Assembly: GCA_030734395.1 (NCBI GenBank)
Contig: JAUZTG010000029.1
Span: forward strand, 5,828,001 to 5,892,000
Reading direction: 5' to 3'
Origin: Sarocladium kiliense
Taxonomy: Eukaryota > Ascomycota > Sordariomycetes > Hypocreales > Sarocladiaceae
Length of the DNA: 64,000 bases
Positions 23,123 to 35,400 of the stretch are shown one piece after another (position 1 is the first letter of the stretch; each line of letters starts with the position of its first letter). The position numbers and the translations under genes were made by a program. Under the pieces are notes generated by a model that saw only the letters and a list, made by a program, of their open reading frames with translations, did no database searches and was not told where the DNA came from.

Positions 23123-24536
23123 GATGTCAGGGAGAAGCCGGCGTTCCTAAGAGTATTGCAACATAATTAGCCTGATTCTCATTGCTGGCATTCGCTATTC
23201 TAGCAGAATAAGTAGTATCATCGTCATTTTCAGATCTTTTCAGTTTTTCTAAAATTGGACGTCATGCTTGGAACAGCAGCGGCTACCAAGATGCCAAGGG
23301 AAGAGAGGAGTCTCGCTGACAAGCAGCGTGTTCATCGCGGCCTTTGGTCTTGATCCGTAGGGCATCGAGGAGGCAGACTCCATGTTGCGATGTGGTTGAT
23401 ATGCGTCTTCCCGAGAAGGTGCACTTGCAAAATCTCTCAAAAGCACACCTGCGCCTGCGATGGAGCCGTACAGCAAACCATCCATGCATCAGGAGTCGGG
23501 TTGAGACAGAGGCATCAGGATAACCAGAAGGTTCCATCCAGTCAGACCTTTTACCAATTGTTCATCATAGCGACGATATAGTGCTAAATATAGGAGAATA
23601 CTGTACTTACCCAACTAGCAGCGCTCTTATAGACAATATAAGGACAGATCCCATGGATGACGGGTTGTACTCATAGTAAATATCTGCCTATGAATTGTCA
23701 GCAAGGTTGGCCTGGCAAGCTGATAAAATACTGGGACGACAAGGCTGGCAGGAGCAAAAGGAGGCCCAGGGTATCGGTGAGGTAGGGACAGGTGCTTATG
23801 GCTGAGTGCTTACCAACGATTGTGGGAGCTCAGATAGGGGAAGAGAAGAAGTCTGAAGACATCTCACGAACACGGAGACCCCAGCTAGGATTAGGTGGTT
23901 CGGCGCGTTGTTGTGGTGTCGAATCACGGTGGCGCTGTTGGTTGGCGTTTAGAAGCTGCACAGAAGGCGGCAAGGCTGCAGCCCAACTGGCGGCAGCTGG
24001 CACATGTAGGAGGGGCAATCCTAGGCGCCATCACGCAGTGCGCATCAGTCGACCGGAGCATGGTCAAGATCGGTGCATGGTGACTCTAATGAGAAGCCTC
24101 ACAACATAGTGTTCCTCGAGGATGACGGAGACTTGAAGTCTACAATAGCCGCAAGGGATAAAATCCACACGCGGTCGGCGCGCGGTGTCTTGAACACAGC
24201 GCTGCAGTGCATTTGCCGTGTTCGAGCCCCACTGTAGCAACGGAAAGACACGCTACGCTACGGATCGAAGTGCCTCTCCACCTATCTTAGGCGAAGAGGT
24301 ACAACCAGGGTGCCGTAGTACTCCCTGGCACATGTCATCGGCGCTGAACTCTCTAATTCTAATGCCACCTTGGACCGTCGCGGGGTTCTGGCCGTTACAT
24401 CTGCAATTCCCTTGACTTCCCACCAGCCAAGCTGGCCTTCTCGCCTCACCTCACCTTGCCCGGTCGTTTGTTTTGTTTGCTTCTTGCGCGCCTGTCCTCT
24501 CTCATTTCGTCTCGCACCGACTGATCTGAGGTCGAC
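23123..24536. other. 1.4-kb divergent spacer
   Basis: This lies between the minus-strand orphan gene and the plus-strand SCYL1-like gene and should hold both promoters. No exon or RNA gene is supported. A T-loop-like string near 24222 was considered as a tRNA and rejected. Confidence 0.55.
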
Positions 24537-27180
24537 ATGGACTTTCTCAAGTCCGCCGTCGCCTCTGCTATTGCAAAAGGGCCACCTTTCCCTTACAACT
24601 TTGGCGACAAGGTCGACATTGACGAATCCGTCTTTACTCTGCACAATGGAACCAAGAGAGTACGTGCTCAATCTAGTGTTCAGTCCATTGGTCTCTATCT
24701 TTGCTGACACTGTGTCCAGGAAGACGGGTCGCCTTGCAGCATATTCTCCTTCGACATAACAACCAACAAGTCCAGGCTTCCCCTCGCCAAAAATGCTCTC
24801 AAGAAGTTCCGAACCTTGCGCCATCCGGGCGTGATCAAGGTCTTCGATACGGTCGAGGTACGCAGAACGACGCCTGGCTGAAACTACTTTCTCTGACACT
24901 GATACCGAACAGACCGAATCCTATATCTACATTGCGACCGAGCGCATTACTCCCTTGAGGTGGCACGTCAAACGCAAGAGTCTCTCTCCTGAGACAATCA
25001 AATGGGGTTTACATAGCGTTGCAGTACGTGATGAATCTTGCAGAAAACTGGAATGTCCCTTAACATGGAGTAGCGAACGATCAAGTTCATCAATACCGAT
25101 GCCTCGTCGATCCACGGTGCCCTGAAAGTCGGCTCGATTTATACATCAGAAAGCGGGGAATGGCGTGTTGGAGGTTTCGAGGTTCTGAGCAGCATCAAGG
25201 ACGATGAATCAGTCATCTATGTATGTTCCCGATATATTGCTCGACCGAAGCAGAATATCTGACAATTCGCAGACCTATGGAAGCCTAGTTCCAGACTCGG
25301 GCAGATATGCGCCTCCTGAGCTGGCGCAAGGTGGATGGGAGGTCATCAAGAAGAGCCCGCATGCTGCAACGGATGCCTTTGGTTTCGGCACTGTCATCTT
25401 TGAAGTGTTCAATGGCGACTACAATGGACCTGATCAAGCAGGACTTACGAAGAATATCCCGCCAACAATGCAGTCGAGCTATAGGCGGCTGTGTAACGCG
25501 AATCCGAAGGCTAGAATAAGCGTGGGCAACTTCCTTGATCAAGGCAGCCGCTCGGGGGCATTCTTTGATAGCCCGTTGATCAAGATGACCGAAGGCATTG
25601 ACAACTTGGGCGTCAAGTCAGAAGCAGAGCGGGAACAGTTTCTCATGTATGGCGTACTTCAAACCCCAATTGAGGACCAGTACTGACTATACGAAGCGAC
25701 CTCGACGACTTGTCAGACGATTTCCCCGAGGAGTTCTTCAAGCTCAAAGTCATGCCAGAGCTTATGAAGTCGGTCGAGTTTGGAGGTGGTGGCCCCAAGG
25801 CCCTGGGAGTCGTCCTCAAGATTGCCGCCAAGCTGCCGAACGAAGATTTCGATTCGAAGGTTACTCCCTTCGTTGTTCGACTCTTCGCCAACCCTGACCG
25901 CGCTATCCGCGTCTGTCTTCTCGACTCCTTGCCAGTGATGATCGATCGTTTGCCCCAGAAGGTTGTTAATGACAAGATCTTCCCACAAATGGTAAGCCAG
26001 TCCGCCTTAAATATGCGCGCAAGTCATGTCCACTAACGTCCGAAAGACTACTGGCTTCACGGACATGGCACCCGTCGTGCGAGAGCAGACCCTCAAGTCG
26101 GTTCTGACTATCATCACCAAATTATCAGACCGCACCATCAATGGCGAGCTGCTGAAACACCTTGCGAAGACGGCCAACGATGAACAGCCTGGTATCCGAA
26201 CCAACACAACGATTTGTCTCGGCAAGCTCGCGAAGAACCTGGGGACTTCTACGAGATCAAAGGTCCTCATCGCGGCCTTCACTCGTTCCCTGCGTGATCC
26301 TTTCGTGCATGCACGGAACGCTGCCCTCATGTCACTAGGTGCCACCGTCGAGTATTTCTCAGACGAAGACAGCGCTCTCAGGATCCTGCCAGTCGTTACG
26401 CCGTTGCTTATTGATAAGGAGAAGATGATTCGAGACCAAGCGAACCGGACGATGGACATCTTCCTGCAGAAGATCCGCAAGGCTGCGGCCAGCATGCCAG
26501 ACACAGTCCTTCCTCCGCCACAGGCAACAGACGCACAGGCGCCCAGGATGGGGACGCCTCAGGCTACGGAATCTGCAGGATGGACTGGTTGGGCCATCTC
26601 CTCGTTCACGAACAAGCTATCTTCTGCTGCAGGCGACATGCAGACCAACGGCTCAGGACCTAGCTCTCCTCACCCTGCTCAATCTCCCAAGGCGACCACT
26701 GCCCGCCTCGCCACTGCGTCAGCATCAAACCTCCACAGGCAAGCCGTGAAGAGTCCAACACCGGATGCATCGCGTGCCACTTCACCAAATCCCTCCACTG
26801 TCGCCAATGCTTTCCTTGCACCAGAAGTTATCCGCGATGACGATGATGTAGGCGACTCATGGGGCGACATGGGCGACATGGACGACGACGGCTTTGTCGA
26901 CGCGCCCAGTACCTCTGCCAGCACTACGAAAAAACAAGCGACTGCCTCCGCAACGCCATTCGACGAAGGCGAGCCTGACTTTGAGGGCTGGCTTGCGGCG
27001 CAGGCCCAGAAGAAGTCGGTTTCATCCAAGCCTCTGCCAAAGGGCCTGGCCAAGTCTGGCACAGCGGCAAAGAAACCACTGGCAAAGCCTGCGGCGTCTA
27101 AACCCGTGGTCGCAAAGAAGATTGATTTGAAACCCAAGGCCGCTGAGGACGATGATGATAATTGGGGAGATGGGTGGTAA
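24537..27180 (+). CDS. SCY1-like pseudokinase (Cex1/SCYL1 homologue)
   Basis: Seven exons (introns 24660-24719, 24858-24912, 25024-25073, 25221-25272, 25647-25696, 25992-26046) encode 773 residues. An N-terminal kinase-like domain lacks the catalytic signatures: the HRD position reads SIHGALK and the DFG position reads GFE, so it is a pseudokinase. The central part forms HEAT-like repeats (LDDLSDDFPEEFFKLKVMPEL, then PVVREQTLKSVLTII). The C-terminal tail is Ser/Pro-rich and then acidic, with repeated tryptophans (DSWGDMGD, DNWGDGW) and an Ala/Lys-rich run. Yeast Cex1 and animal SCYL1 act at the cytoplasmic side of the nuclear pore in tRNA export and in COPI retrograde transport. Every junction is in phase and restores conserved text. 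Confidence 0.92.
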
Positions 27181-27638
27181 ATCGCATCGTGGGAGAGTCA
27201 TACATAGCAGGCATGCTTTGGTCATGTAATCGGCGTTAAGCGTACGGCGTGTGATACCATTTGTTCATAAAGGCTCCTTGGGTCACGTAAATGAGATGAA
27301 ACTTGGAGAGATAGATTGGGAAGCCGAATGACATACTATTACTCATATGTGCTTAGACAAAAATGAGAAGGACATTCGACCAGTTCCTGGTTGTAGGAAT
27401 TCTTGAGAGACCCTGGCAACGCTTATCGGTAGAGTAGTGGGGCGATAGCTGCCCGCCCCGAAGAAATTCTCCAGAAAGTTGACCGTCTTCGTCCCCTCCT
27501 CCTCCCACTAACAGCTACGAGCAGTGAACATCAATGTCCGATCTTCCGGTTCGAAATTCACGCGAGCTTGACTGCTAGCTTCTGCGACAGGCTTTCCGAT
27601 TACCTGTATCCCAATACAAGTACCTTAGACTTGACACA
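27181..27638. other. Spacer with promoter of the UPF0390 gene
   Basis: A 458-base gap between two plus-strand genes. It must hold the 3' end of the SCYL1-like transcript and the promoter of the next gene. No other feature is seen. Confidence 0.55.
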
Positions 27639-27899
27639 ATGGCTCAAGGCACCGTCAAGACCACCGGCAAGAAGCCCACCGCCAAAGCCGTCCACTCCAA
27701 GAAACAAGCCGCCCGGGTCTCCAAGCCGAAGAAGGGCGCAATCTCCAGCGGCGACAAGGTTCGTCGCAAGTTCACTGCCGGTATGGCTGCGAAGACGGAG
27801 GCGCTCCTCGGTGAGCGAGCGGGCCACCTGGAATTGATCGGCAAGGGCAAAAAGGGAAAGAAGGAGGCGAAGCAGGGTGGTTCTAAGAAGTTTGGTTGA
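27639..27899 (+). CDS. Small basic UPF0390 (DUF2462) protein
   Basis: A single-exon gene of 86 residues. It is rich in lysine, with a conserved N-terminal MAQGTVKT segment, a central VSKPKKGA stretch and a Lys/Gly-rich tail ending GGSKKFG. These match the UPF0390/DUF2462 family, whose mammalian member is the leydig cell tumour 10 kDa homologue. The family is nuclear or nucleolar and its biochemical role is not defined. Its stop codon lies only 27 bases from the stop of the convergent decarboxylase gene, so the two transcripts probably overlap at their 3' ends. Confidence 0.85.
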   Translation: MAQGTVKTTGKKPTAKAVHSKKQAARVSKPKKGAISSGDKVRRKFTAGMAAKTEALLGERAGHLELIGKGKKGKKEAKQGGSKKFG

Positions 27900-27926
27900 A
27901 GAGATGTGATGGAACTACTGTGGAGG

Positions 27927-29550
27927 CTATGCTACGTTTGCGAGGTCGAAGGGCTTCCCCTCTGCCACGGCCGTGAGCACGGCTTCAACGACCTTGAGAT
28001 CCTTCTCAGGATCGACCTTCCAGCTCGACACCGCCACTCTCGCCGCCTTCTCGCCCTGCCAACTCGTCCCGCTGACATACATTTCCCTCGTCTCATTAAC
28101 CTTCTCAACCAACACATCATTCACCTCCTTCCTCCTCGCGCGAAACAAAGCAATCATGAAGACCTCATCACCCTCACCACCTGCAGGGAGCAAGTCATAA
28201 TGTTCCGACGATTCTAAATACCGCGCCACGCCTCGCGCCAGCCGCGTCATGTTTGCAAGGGTACGGGCGATGCCGGGGCGGCCTTCTGTGAGGAGAACGG
28301 CGTAGGCGGGGAGGGCACGCCAGCGGCGGGAATTCTCGATGCCGATGTTGAGGGGGGAGGGGATGGTGGATTGGCTTGAGGAGGAGAGGTAGGCGGCGTT
28401 GGGGTTGGTGAAGACGGATTGTAATGTGGAAACTGTGCGTGTGAAGAAGACGCCGCAGTCGTATGGCTATCGAGGTCAGTGGTCAGATAAGCTGAAAGTG
28501 TAGCTGGGACCCATGAAAAAAAACTTACGACATTGAGAAGCTTGTGCCCGTCCACGGTGATGCTGTCTGCGAGATCGACGCCTTCGACGCGCTTGTGCAG
28601 TGTCTCGAATTCTTTCGTTCGCTCCAAGGCTCGTGCAAAGATGCCGAAAGCTGTAAATATAAATCAGCTGTCGTAGATCAAGATCCCTCCACCGTCTGTC
28701 GCGAACACATACCACCGTCCACATGTATCCAAGCTCCGTGCTCATCAGATAAAGCCCTCAGCCTCTTCATATCCTCTAGCCCCTGGACGGCGAAGCGGCC
28801 TGTGTTGACCTCGCCGAGACTGACAGCAATGATGCTCGCTACCCTTGGCTTCCGTAGATGCTCCTCAACAGCTGTGAAGTCCAGCTTCCATGGCTCTTCA
28901 GCGCTGACCGGGAGCTGAAGCACAGAGTCTCGTCCGAGGCCGACGATGCTGGCTGCTTTGGAGAGGGAACTGTGGCCTGCGCTGGTGAGGACTTGGATCT
29001 CGTCAATGTCGGCGAGACGGCAAGCTTTGAGCAGACCTAGATCCCCAACAGTGCCTTTGCCATCCGCGATACGCTTGTTGATGATAGTCTCCCTACCGCA
29101 TGCAAGACCCAGAACATTGCTCGCCGTTGCGCCCGTAGTAAACGTCCTGCCCTTCCACTCACCCTCTTCCAACTTCAACACCCCAGCCAACATACTCAAA
29201 GCCGCATCCTCAACGTTTGTAGCAACAGTCTGGTTTGGGAGGTGGACCTGCACGTTCTGATCGACGTGCGAGACGATGTTGTCGGCCCACTCGGCGATGG
29301 GCTGGACACCGCCTGTGACGAAGCCGAAGTAGCGACCAGACCGGGATTGGCCGGTCAGGGCGGGAAGAATGTCATTTGTGATGTGAGAGATGGTGGTTTC
29401 CGCGGGTTGGGAGGCTAGGTACGTTGGAGAGGACGGTGATGGTAGGGAGGAGGAGGCGGTTTGAATGGCGGCTTGGGAGGGGAGAGTTGTGGTGTGGGTT
29501 TTGTGAGAGGCCTCTATGGAGAGGTAGTGATCCAGCGAGGTGATGGCCAT
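27927..29550 (-). CDS. Group II PLP-dependent decarboxylase
   Basis: Three exons (introns 28651-28712 and 28467-28528) encode 499 residues. Family landmarks are TGGVQPIAEWADNIVSHVDQ, the cofactor-phosphate region TGATASNVLGLACGRE, the aspartate region HGAWIHVDGGAFGIFARA (joined across intron 1) and the Schiff-base lysine Lys316 in TVDGHKLLNVPYDCGVFF (joined across intron 2). The family covers decarboxylases of aromatic amino acids, glutamate, cysteine sulfinate and diaminobutyrate. The usual tryptophan after the active lysine (HKW) is a leucine here, so the substrate cannot be named. No targeting signal is evident, so it is probably cytosolic. It is convergent with the UPF0390 gene. Confidence 0.9.
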
Positions 29551-30184
29551 GGTGAAGGGATCCTATAAAAGGCTGAAAATGTCTTTAGCCTGCGGTGAAG
29601 AATGGTTGTGGTGGTTTTGGAGAAGGTGGTAGAGGCATATATATCGGAGCTGCAACGAGCTAGTCTATTGGCGATTCACCGTGTCAAAAACCACAGCCAG
29701 CTTCACCGACTAGAATGGCGTTATCCGCCAGAAGTGGAGTCAGGTAAGCACTTACCTACAAGAAATGATTATGATCAAAAGTACTCGTACTCGTAGGGCA
29801 GGTCTGGACCGTTCGTATCAATCGTGTTCACGTTCATGCTACGCCGTATCGAGGGCATGGCTGAGAGTAATCGTATGTGGACCAACATTTGTATCGAACA
29901 CGAAACCACCAAAGGAAAGGTCAAAGTATTGGTATACATGAATCTATACCGAGTTGCTCTAAATCAGGAACCCAGGAACTCTAGCAAACCTATGGGGAAC
30001 GAATCATAAGCCCTCGTGATCGCCTAGGACAATAGGCGCATCCCTCCTCCCTCCCTTGAAGAACCGTAATACACATCAAAGCCCAACGCTCGTCTTCGCT
30101 CGCTCAGAAACCAGCGCTCGCAAAGCACTCCAGCCTCTTCTTGCGCAAAGCCTCGTCGCCTCGTTCAGATCCAGGGCTGCTCCC
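29551..30184. other. Spacer upstream of the decarboxylase
   Basis: This is a 634-base gap between two minus-strand genes. It holds the decarboxylase promoter and the 3' end of the cytochrome b5 gene. No gene is seen. Confidence 0.55.
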
Positions 30185-30596
30185 TCACAGCTTCGCCTCC
30201 TCCTTCACACTGCCGATCTTCAGCTTCCCGCCATACTTCTCGAGCACCTGCTCGCTGTGATATTTCCAGAACGGCTTCGTCGCATTCTTGCCAGCGTATC
30301 GCTTCAGGATCTTTGAGCCACCAGGGTGCTCGTCTGCGAACTCTGTTGAAACGGGGATGGTAGTTAGCATACTGGTTTCATTGAAGGTATCGGCAGTAGA
30401 CGGCGGCAGAAGAGAAGAAGAGGTTCTCCTGCCATGATATTGCTGGAAGGGGAAATGGAGAAAGGGCAGAGTTGCAGAGAGAATATGGGACGAGCTCACT
30501 TGTGACATCGTAGACGGAGCCCTCGACGATGAGCCAGAAGCCATCAGCTTCGCTCTTGTGCTTGGCGACTTCGGCCGTGGAGTAGCTCTGGGACAT
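30185..30596 (-). CDS. Soluble cytochrome b5-like haem-binding protein
   Basis: Two exons (intron 30343-30499, long at 157 bases, with a CTAAC branch-like site) encode 84 residues. Exon 1 gives MSQSYSTAEVAKHKSEADGF and WLIVEGSVYDVT. Exon 2 gives KFADEHPGGSKILKRYAGKN and PFWKYHSEQVLEKYGGKLKIG. The axial haem histidines are expected to be those of HPGG and KYHSEQVL. There is no C-terminal membrane anchor, unlike microsomal cytochrome b5, so this is a soluble single-domain electron carrier of the type common in fungi. Partner reductase or oxidase is unknown. The intron is longer than its neighbours; a further small exon within it cannot be excluded. Confidence 0.85.
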
Positions 30597-31025
30597 GACG
30601 ACGGCTTGTATTGTAGATTCTATGCTGTATCTTGAGGAGTATCGTGATCGCAATCGTGATCGCGAAAGGCAGCAGATTTGTGAGAGGTTGAAGCGGGTGA
30701 CTTTGGCTCGTGCGTAGAGAGAGACGGTCAAGAGTCGCAGATCGACGCTGACGTTGGAGCGCACCTGAGCCGAGGTTCAAGATCCCATGTCACTGGAGCT
30801 TTTGGCGATTGCGGGCGTGGTGGGGGGCCAGGGGGCCGATCTGGGGGCAGGGGACCCGTCCGGAACCGGTGCAGCCACTCACAGGCGGCTAATTCGTCAC
30901 CACCATGCGCCGAGGTACCAGCAGCCCAACATGGCATCGTGACCTGTGGCAAGGTGGATCACTCTATTTGGTTGTAATCAAGGTATTCTAGTAAGGTGGC
31001 TCTCAAGAAGGCCAGACTGAATGCC
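30597..31025. other. Spacer between cytochrome b5 and kinase genes
   Basis: A 429-base gap between two minus-strand genes, GC-rich near 30810-30860. It should carry the cytochrome b5 promoter and the 3' end of the kinase transcript. Confidence 0.5.
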
Positions 31026-31877
31026 TCAACCATGTTGGAACCTCAGGTCCTTCACCTCGCCCACCAGCCACGTCTCCAGCTCATCAACCGCCTCCCAATC
31101 ATTCTCAAACCTCGCTGTCCTAACCTCCAAATCACACCACCCGGGCGTTCCTCCTTTCCTGCCCGTCCCCAGCTCCTCTCCCTCCTTGCAACAGCTATCA
31201 AAATCCACCAGCACCGTCTCTCCTCCCCTCTCTTCATCAACCATCACGTTGTACGGGCTGATATCGTTGTGAACCAAACCGAGCGAGTGCAGGCGTGCTA
31301 TTCCTCTTCGGATTCCACGGAGCCAGCTGTATGCTGTTGCGTCCAGAGGGCGTGGGCCCTGGGTGATGAAGTCGACTTTGCTGTGGCCGGAAGGGTTGAG
31401 GAGTGAGGCGAGTGATGCTGATAGTCTGCTGAAGCAGAGACCGAGAACTCGTCCTGTGGAAGGGCTCAACACACAGCCGTGGTACTGCACAACGTTCGGA
31501 TGAGGATATGCTCGCAACTTCTCACACACCTCGATCTCGGACGTCATCAGCTTTTCCGCCTCTCCTGGCAACCTTCTCGCCAACTCAACGAAGCTAGGCC
31601 TCTTGACGTAAAACTCCTGACTCTCTTCTTCCAGCTGCTCACTCTCTGCGTTCAGCACTATCCCCTGCTTGATGGTCCACTCAGGTCGCAACTCTGGTCC
31701 GTAGCCCTTTGTATCAAGCTCCTTGATATCTTGCACGTCACTGGTAAGCATAGGTCTCTTATCGTAGGAACGGCCATGGTAGACCTTGCCCTGTGAGCGT
31801 AGTACGACTGTCGTATAGATGAACTGTAGTTCGCCGTTAATGTAGTCCCACGCTTGCGCGGCCTGTTCAATCTGCAT
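31026..31877 (-). CDS. Small divergent protein kinase-like protein
   Basis: A single-exon gene of 283 residues. A kinase-like fold is read from the beta-3 lysine Lys92 (FYVKRPS), a helix-C glutamate near residue 116, the catalytic loop His203-Asn204-Asp205 (LVHNDISPYNVM) with Asn210, and the metal-binding Asp225 in VLVDFDSC. Thus HRD has become HND and DFG has become DFD, yet all four core catalytic residues are kept. The glycine-rich loop is not recognisable. After GGTPGWCDLE the C-lobe is short, ending about 40 residues later. Similar small fungal kinase-like proteins form expanded lineage-specific groups of unknown substrate. Active enzyme and pseudokinase both remain possible. Confidence 0.78.
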   Translation of the reverse strand: MQIEQAAQAWDYINGELQFIYTTVVLRSQGKVYHGRSYDKRPMLTSDVQDIKELDTKGYGPELRPEWTIKQGIVLNAESEQLEEESQEFYVKRPSFVELARRLPGEAEKLMTSEIEVCEKLRAYPHPNVVQYHGCVLSPSTGRVLGLCFSRLSASLASLLNPSGHSKVDFITQGPRPLDATAYSWLRGIRRGIARLHSLGLVHNDISPYNVMVDEERGGETVLVDFDSCCKEGEELGTGRKGGTPGWCDLEVRTARFENDWEAVDELETWLVGEVKDLRFQHG

Positions 31878-32483
31878 TTTTCTCGTTATGGGATACTGCT
31901 GATACGTGAGCAGTGGCGTCGTTCATGCCATGTAACCGATTTATCAAATTTGGATTTTTGCATGATGTCGTCGCGATGACAATCATGGCGGAATAGAGCT
32001 TTATATGCTTCTGCGCTGGGGCTGTAGGAAGTGAATCATGAGCAGAGTCGGTCTGAGGGAAGCAAAGTGAAGCATCTTCCAACCAGCGGTCAAAACCCAA
32101 CACGAGGGAAAACGTTCCGTCATGAACGACACAGACACAATGACTGTCTGCGTATCTGCAAGTACTGGATTCTCAGTTTGCCAGCACAGTTTGTGCAGCA
32201 AACATCGGACAAGGCTCGCCTGGGACCGAGGCGCAAACTTCGCTCGTAACACAATCGCTCCTGTACCATGGGTCGAGAACAATGTAAACACCGTCCACAA
32301 TGTTTCACGAGCTCACAAACAAAGAGCAGACACTCGCAGTTCCTTCTTCAGGGGCCAATCTCCCCACTCTTGTTCAGCACCTATACACACAGGTAGTTAT
32401 CAAAGTCGCCGCCGGTTTCTTTCTCATCCAGCTGGTATCTACTATATCGCCACCGGAAGGCATCCTTTTCCAATCCATTACTA
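31878..32483. other. Spacer between kinase and NUP85 genes
   Basis: A 606-base gap between two minus-strand genes holding the kinase promoter. A plus-strand frame (32122-32694) that runs into the antisense of NUP85 was rejected. Confidence 0.55.
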
Positions 32484-35400
32484 TCAAAACACACCGCCTC
32501 CATCCGCCTCTTCCAGCCACAAAGCTGCCAGATCCTTGGCCAATCCCGTTCTTAACTTCCTCAGCACATCCTTGGCTTTCGTCCCGGCCGCGAAATCCTT
32601 CCTCCAGTCCCAGCCTCTTTGTGCAGCATTCACTGTTCCTGCGGTCTTCTGCAGTTGGCTTGCAAGCATAGAGTTCTCGGTCATCATCACGTAGCTGCTC
32701 CCGCCGAGGCCAGCCGTTGACTTGCGCATAAGGTCTGCAGGTGATGATCCCTTGAGACCTTGTGCAGAGGAGAGGACCAGGTCGAAGAACTCCTCGCATG
32801 TGCTGTAGACGCGTTGACTTACAGTCTCGATGTCCTCGATAGCTTTCAGAAGAATGTCGATCTGATCAAGAGTGATCGCGGTGGGCGTTTGCTGGATGAA
32901 GACCGTCGCTTCCCCGAGCAGCGCGAGCAGGAAGTCCTCGCTCACAACGGCATCACGGGTTTCATCGTATAGTCCTCCACGGATGTTGTCATCAGCGCTA
33001 GAGATGACAGCCACCAAAGCGAATGCTGCCTGCTTGCGATGCATGAGAGCTTTCGCGGATGACATAGTCGCTAGTTTGGGATCGTCACGGAGCTCATAGA
33101 ACTTGCGCAAAGTCGCGTATCCACTTAGCATGCGGCCGAGAAGCTGCGCAGCCTCAATATCCTGCTTTGCACGCTGCTCTAACGTGGCTGTCCGCTTCCG
33201 CAGAAGGTCCTTGAGATCTTTGTCCAGGTCCTTCTCTGGGGGGTACACGGTAGATTGGAGAAGAGAGTAGGACATGAGCAGATTCAGAACCTCACGGACG
33301 CGCTCTGTACGATGTGACAAGGCGTAGTACCACAGAGCCTCACCGTAGCGATGTGACTCCTTGGACAAAATGTCGGCAAATGTCTGCGTATGGTTAGCTA
33401 AACAGTCTAAATGGAGTGGTCACGTTGTAAGATTGCTTACCTCCGCAGTCTCCTCTGCGAAGTTGATCATGCCGAGATCGTTCAGAATCCGCCACATCTT
33501 GTCCACAACGTGTCCCGAGTGAATGTCGAGTGTCGCCAAGAGGTCACGCAACAGCTCACCCACTGTTTCCTCTGACTTCTCAGGAAGATCCATGCGCCCC
33601 AAAACTTGAATGGCCATCTCCCATCCATTCCTGTCAGGGGAAAGGTTCTCGATGCCAGCAAGCTCCCTGGCGTACAATACCAGAGTGGCGTCCTTAATGC
33701 CCTCGATTTCGTCCTCTGCGGGTTGGGAAACGCCGAGCAAAGCCAGATCCTCTGCGTCTAGGGTGCCCAAGGGAAGCGGTGCGGCCTCAGGAGGTGGCAA
33801 CCAGCCTCCAAGGGATGCAATCTCTGCAACAGAGCATGCGATCGGAAGAGACCAGGTTCGCAGGAAACCAATGACTGCATTGATGTTGCCTTCAAATACG
33901 GATGCCAGAGCCACCTCAATAGGGTTCATGGCATTGGGGTTGAGATCTGACTGAATGACCAGGTGGAACGCAGCTGATAGCCGCTCGAAGTAGTCACCAG
34001 AGCTTCCCATCGTGGTCGATGCGCGCAGGCTTAATGAGGCTCTGAGCCGTGATGGCCTTGATCCCTGGCTACCGTCATCCCACCAGCCGAAGAGACCGAT
34101 TGTAGCCTCACACCAATCCTGGGCAGTATCCATAATGGCATCCTCCTTTCCGCAGATAATGCCATATACGGTCTGCAAGTTCTCATAGACATCCCAGGGT
34201 AATTGACTCGAAGCTTTCTTGACCATGGTGGACATGGACTGACCCTCTGCAGAGTATTCGTCCATAGAGTCATCAGGTCCTTGGTCTTTACCCTCGGCAA
34301 ACAACGCCATGCGGTCCAACTCAGCTTTGGCCTTGATGCGGAATAGAGTCCAGTTGCTATTCCAGATATCCCACTCTCCTTTAGTAGCAGGACACTGGTC
34401 AAGGACATCTGCAGTGACTGAGGCAAAACGACGAACGGAGTCAAGCGCCTTGCCAGTGTATGCCTTCTCGCCTCGCGGACCCTTTCGCACATGCTCCCAG
34501 CCAGCGTTACGCAGAAGACGCGCAGCACTCGTGGCATCGCCGCGGAGGAGAGTACTTCTCAGAACCTGCCAGTATAGGGAGTGGCTGGCCGGGCTTGGGC
34601 GGTACTGAGAAAGTAGCCTGACCTGGTCAGGTTGGAGGTTGTGTCCACCCTTGTCCATCCAGTCAAACAGGATCTCGGGGAGAGGGGCCGGCTGTGCATC
34701 GTCGTCATCGCGCGTGTGGTGCATGCGGAGAAGAAGTCCGGCAACCCAAGTAGCTTTGACCAACGGCTCCTCTTGCTCTCCAGGTCCAATGGTCGCGAGG
34801 TCCTCTCCCTCGGGTTGAGGCAGTTCATCAACATGTCGTCTCCAGAGCATCAGCAGGCGAGCCGCAATGTTCGCCAATGAGTTGTCCATCTTCTCCTGGT
34901 CGTCATCAGGGCCAACACCCTCATCGTATAACCGGCATACCAGCTCTTCCGTCTTTAGGATCAGCTCTGGCGGTTCTGTGAGTTGTGCGGTGTCTTGCTG
35001 TTTGTATAGATCGCGCGCGATGGTGGCGAAATGGAACTCCTGCCCTCTGCGAGAGCCTCGCAGCTGGACTGAAGACCTGCGGAATATGCTTTCGGCTTCT
35101 TGTCGCACTCTGTCTACCGCAGCAGGCTCATTAAGCATGGCCAGGTCCGATTCCTCACCGATGATGGGCTGGCCATACGGCCTGTCGTCATGTCGCATGT
35201 TAAGGAACATATCGAAATCCGTGGTCCGGGGCTTCGTAACCTCTTGTTCCTCCTCCTCTTCGTCGTCGTAGGACTCGCCCTCTCCGTACTCATCATAGTC
35301 GTATTCGCCTTCTGCGTCTTCCTCTTCCTCTTCCGCCTCCAGCTCCGCATTGATCGCCATCTCAAGCTCTGTGTCGTGCCTCATAGAGAGCCCAGCCGAG

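Noticed and set aside
24160..24245. Possible tRNA: the string GTTCGAGCCCC resembles a T-loop
   Set aside because: The T-stem does not pair, and no A-box or acceptor stem can be formed.
32122..32694. Plus-strand frame of 190 codons
   Set aside because: Its second half is antisense to the NUP85 3' end and the translation is Ser/His/Arg-rich without a domain.
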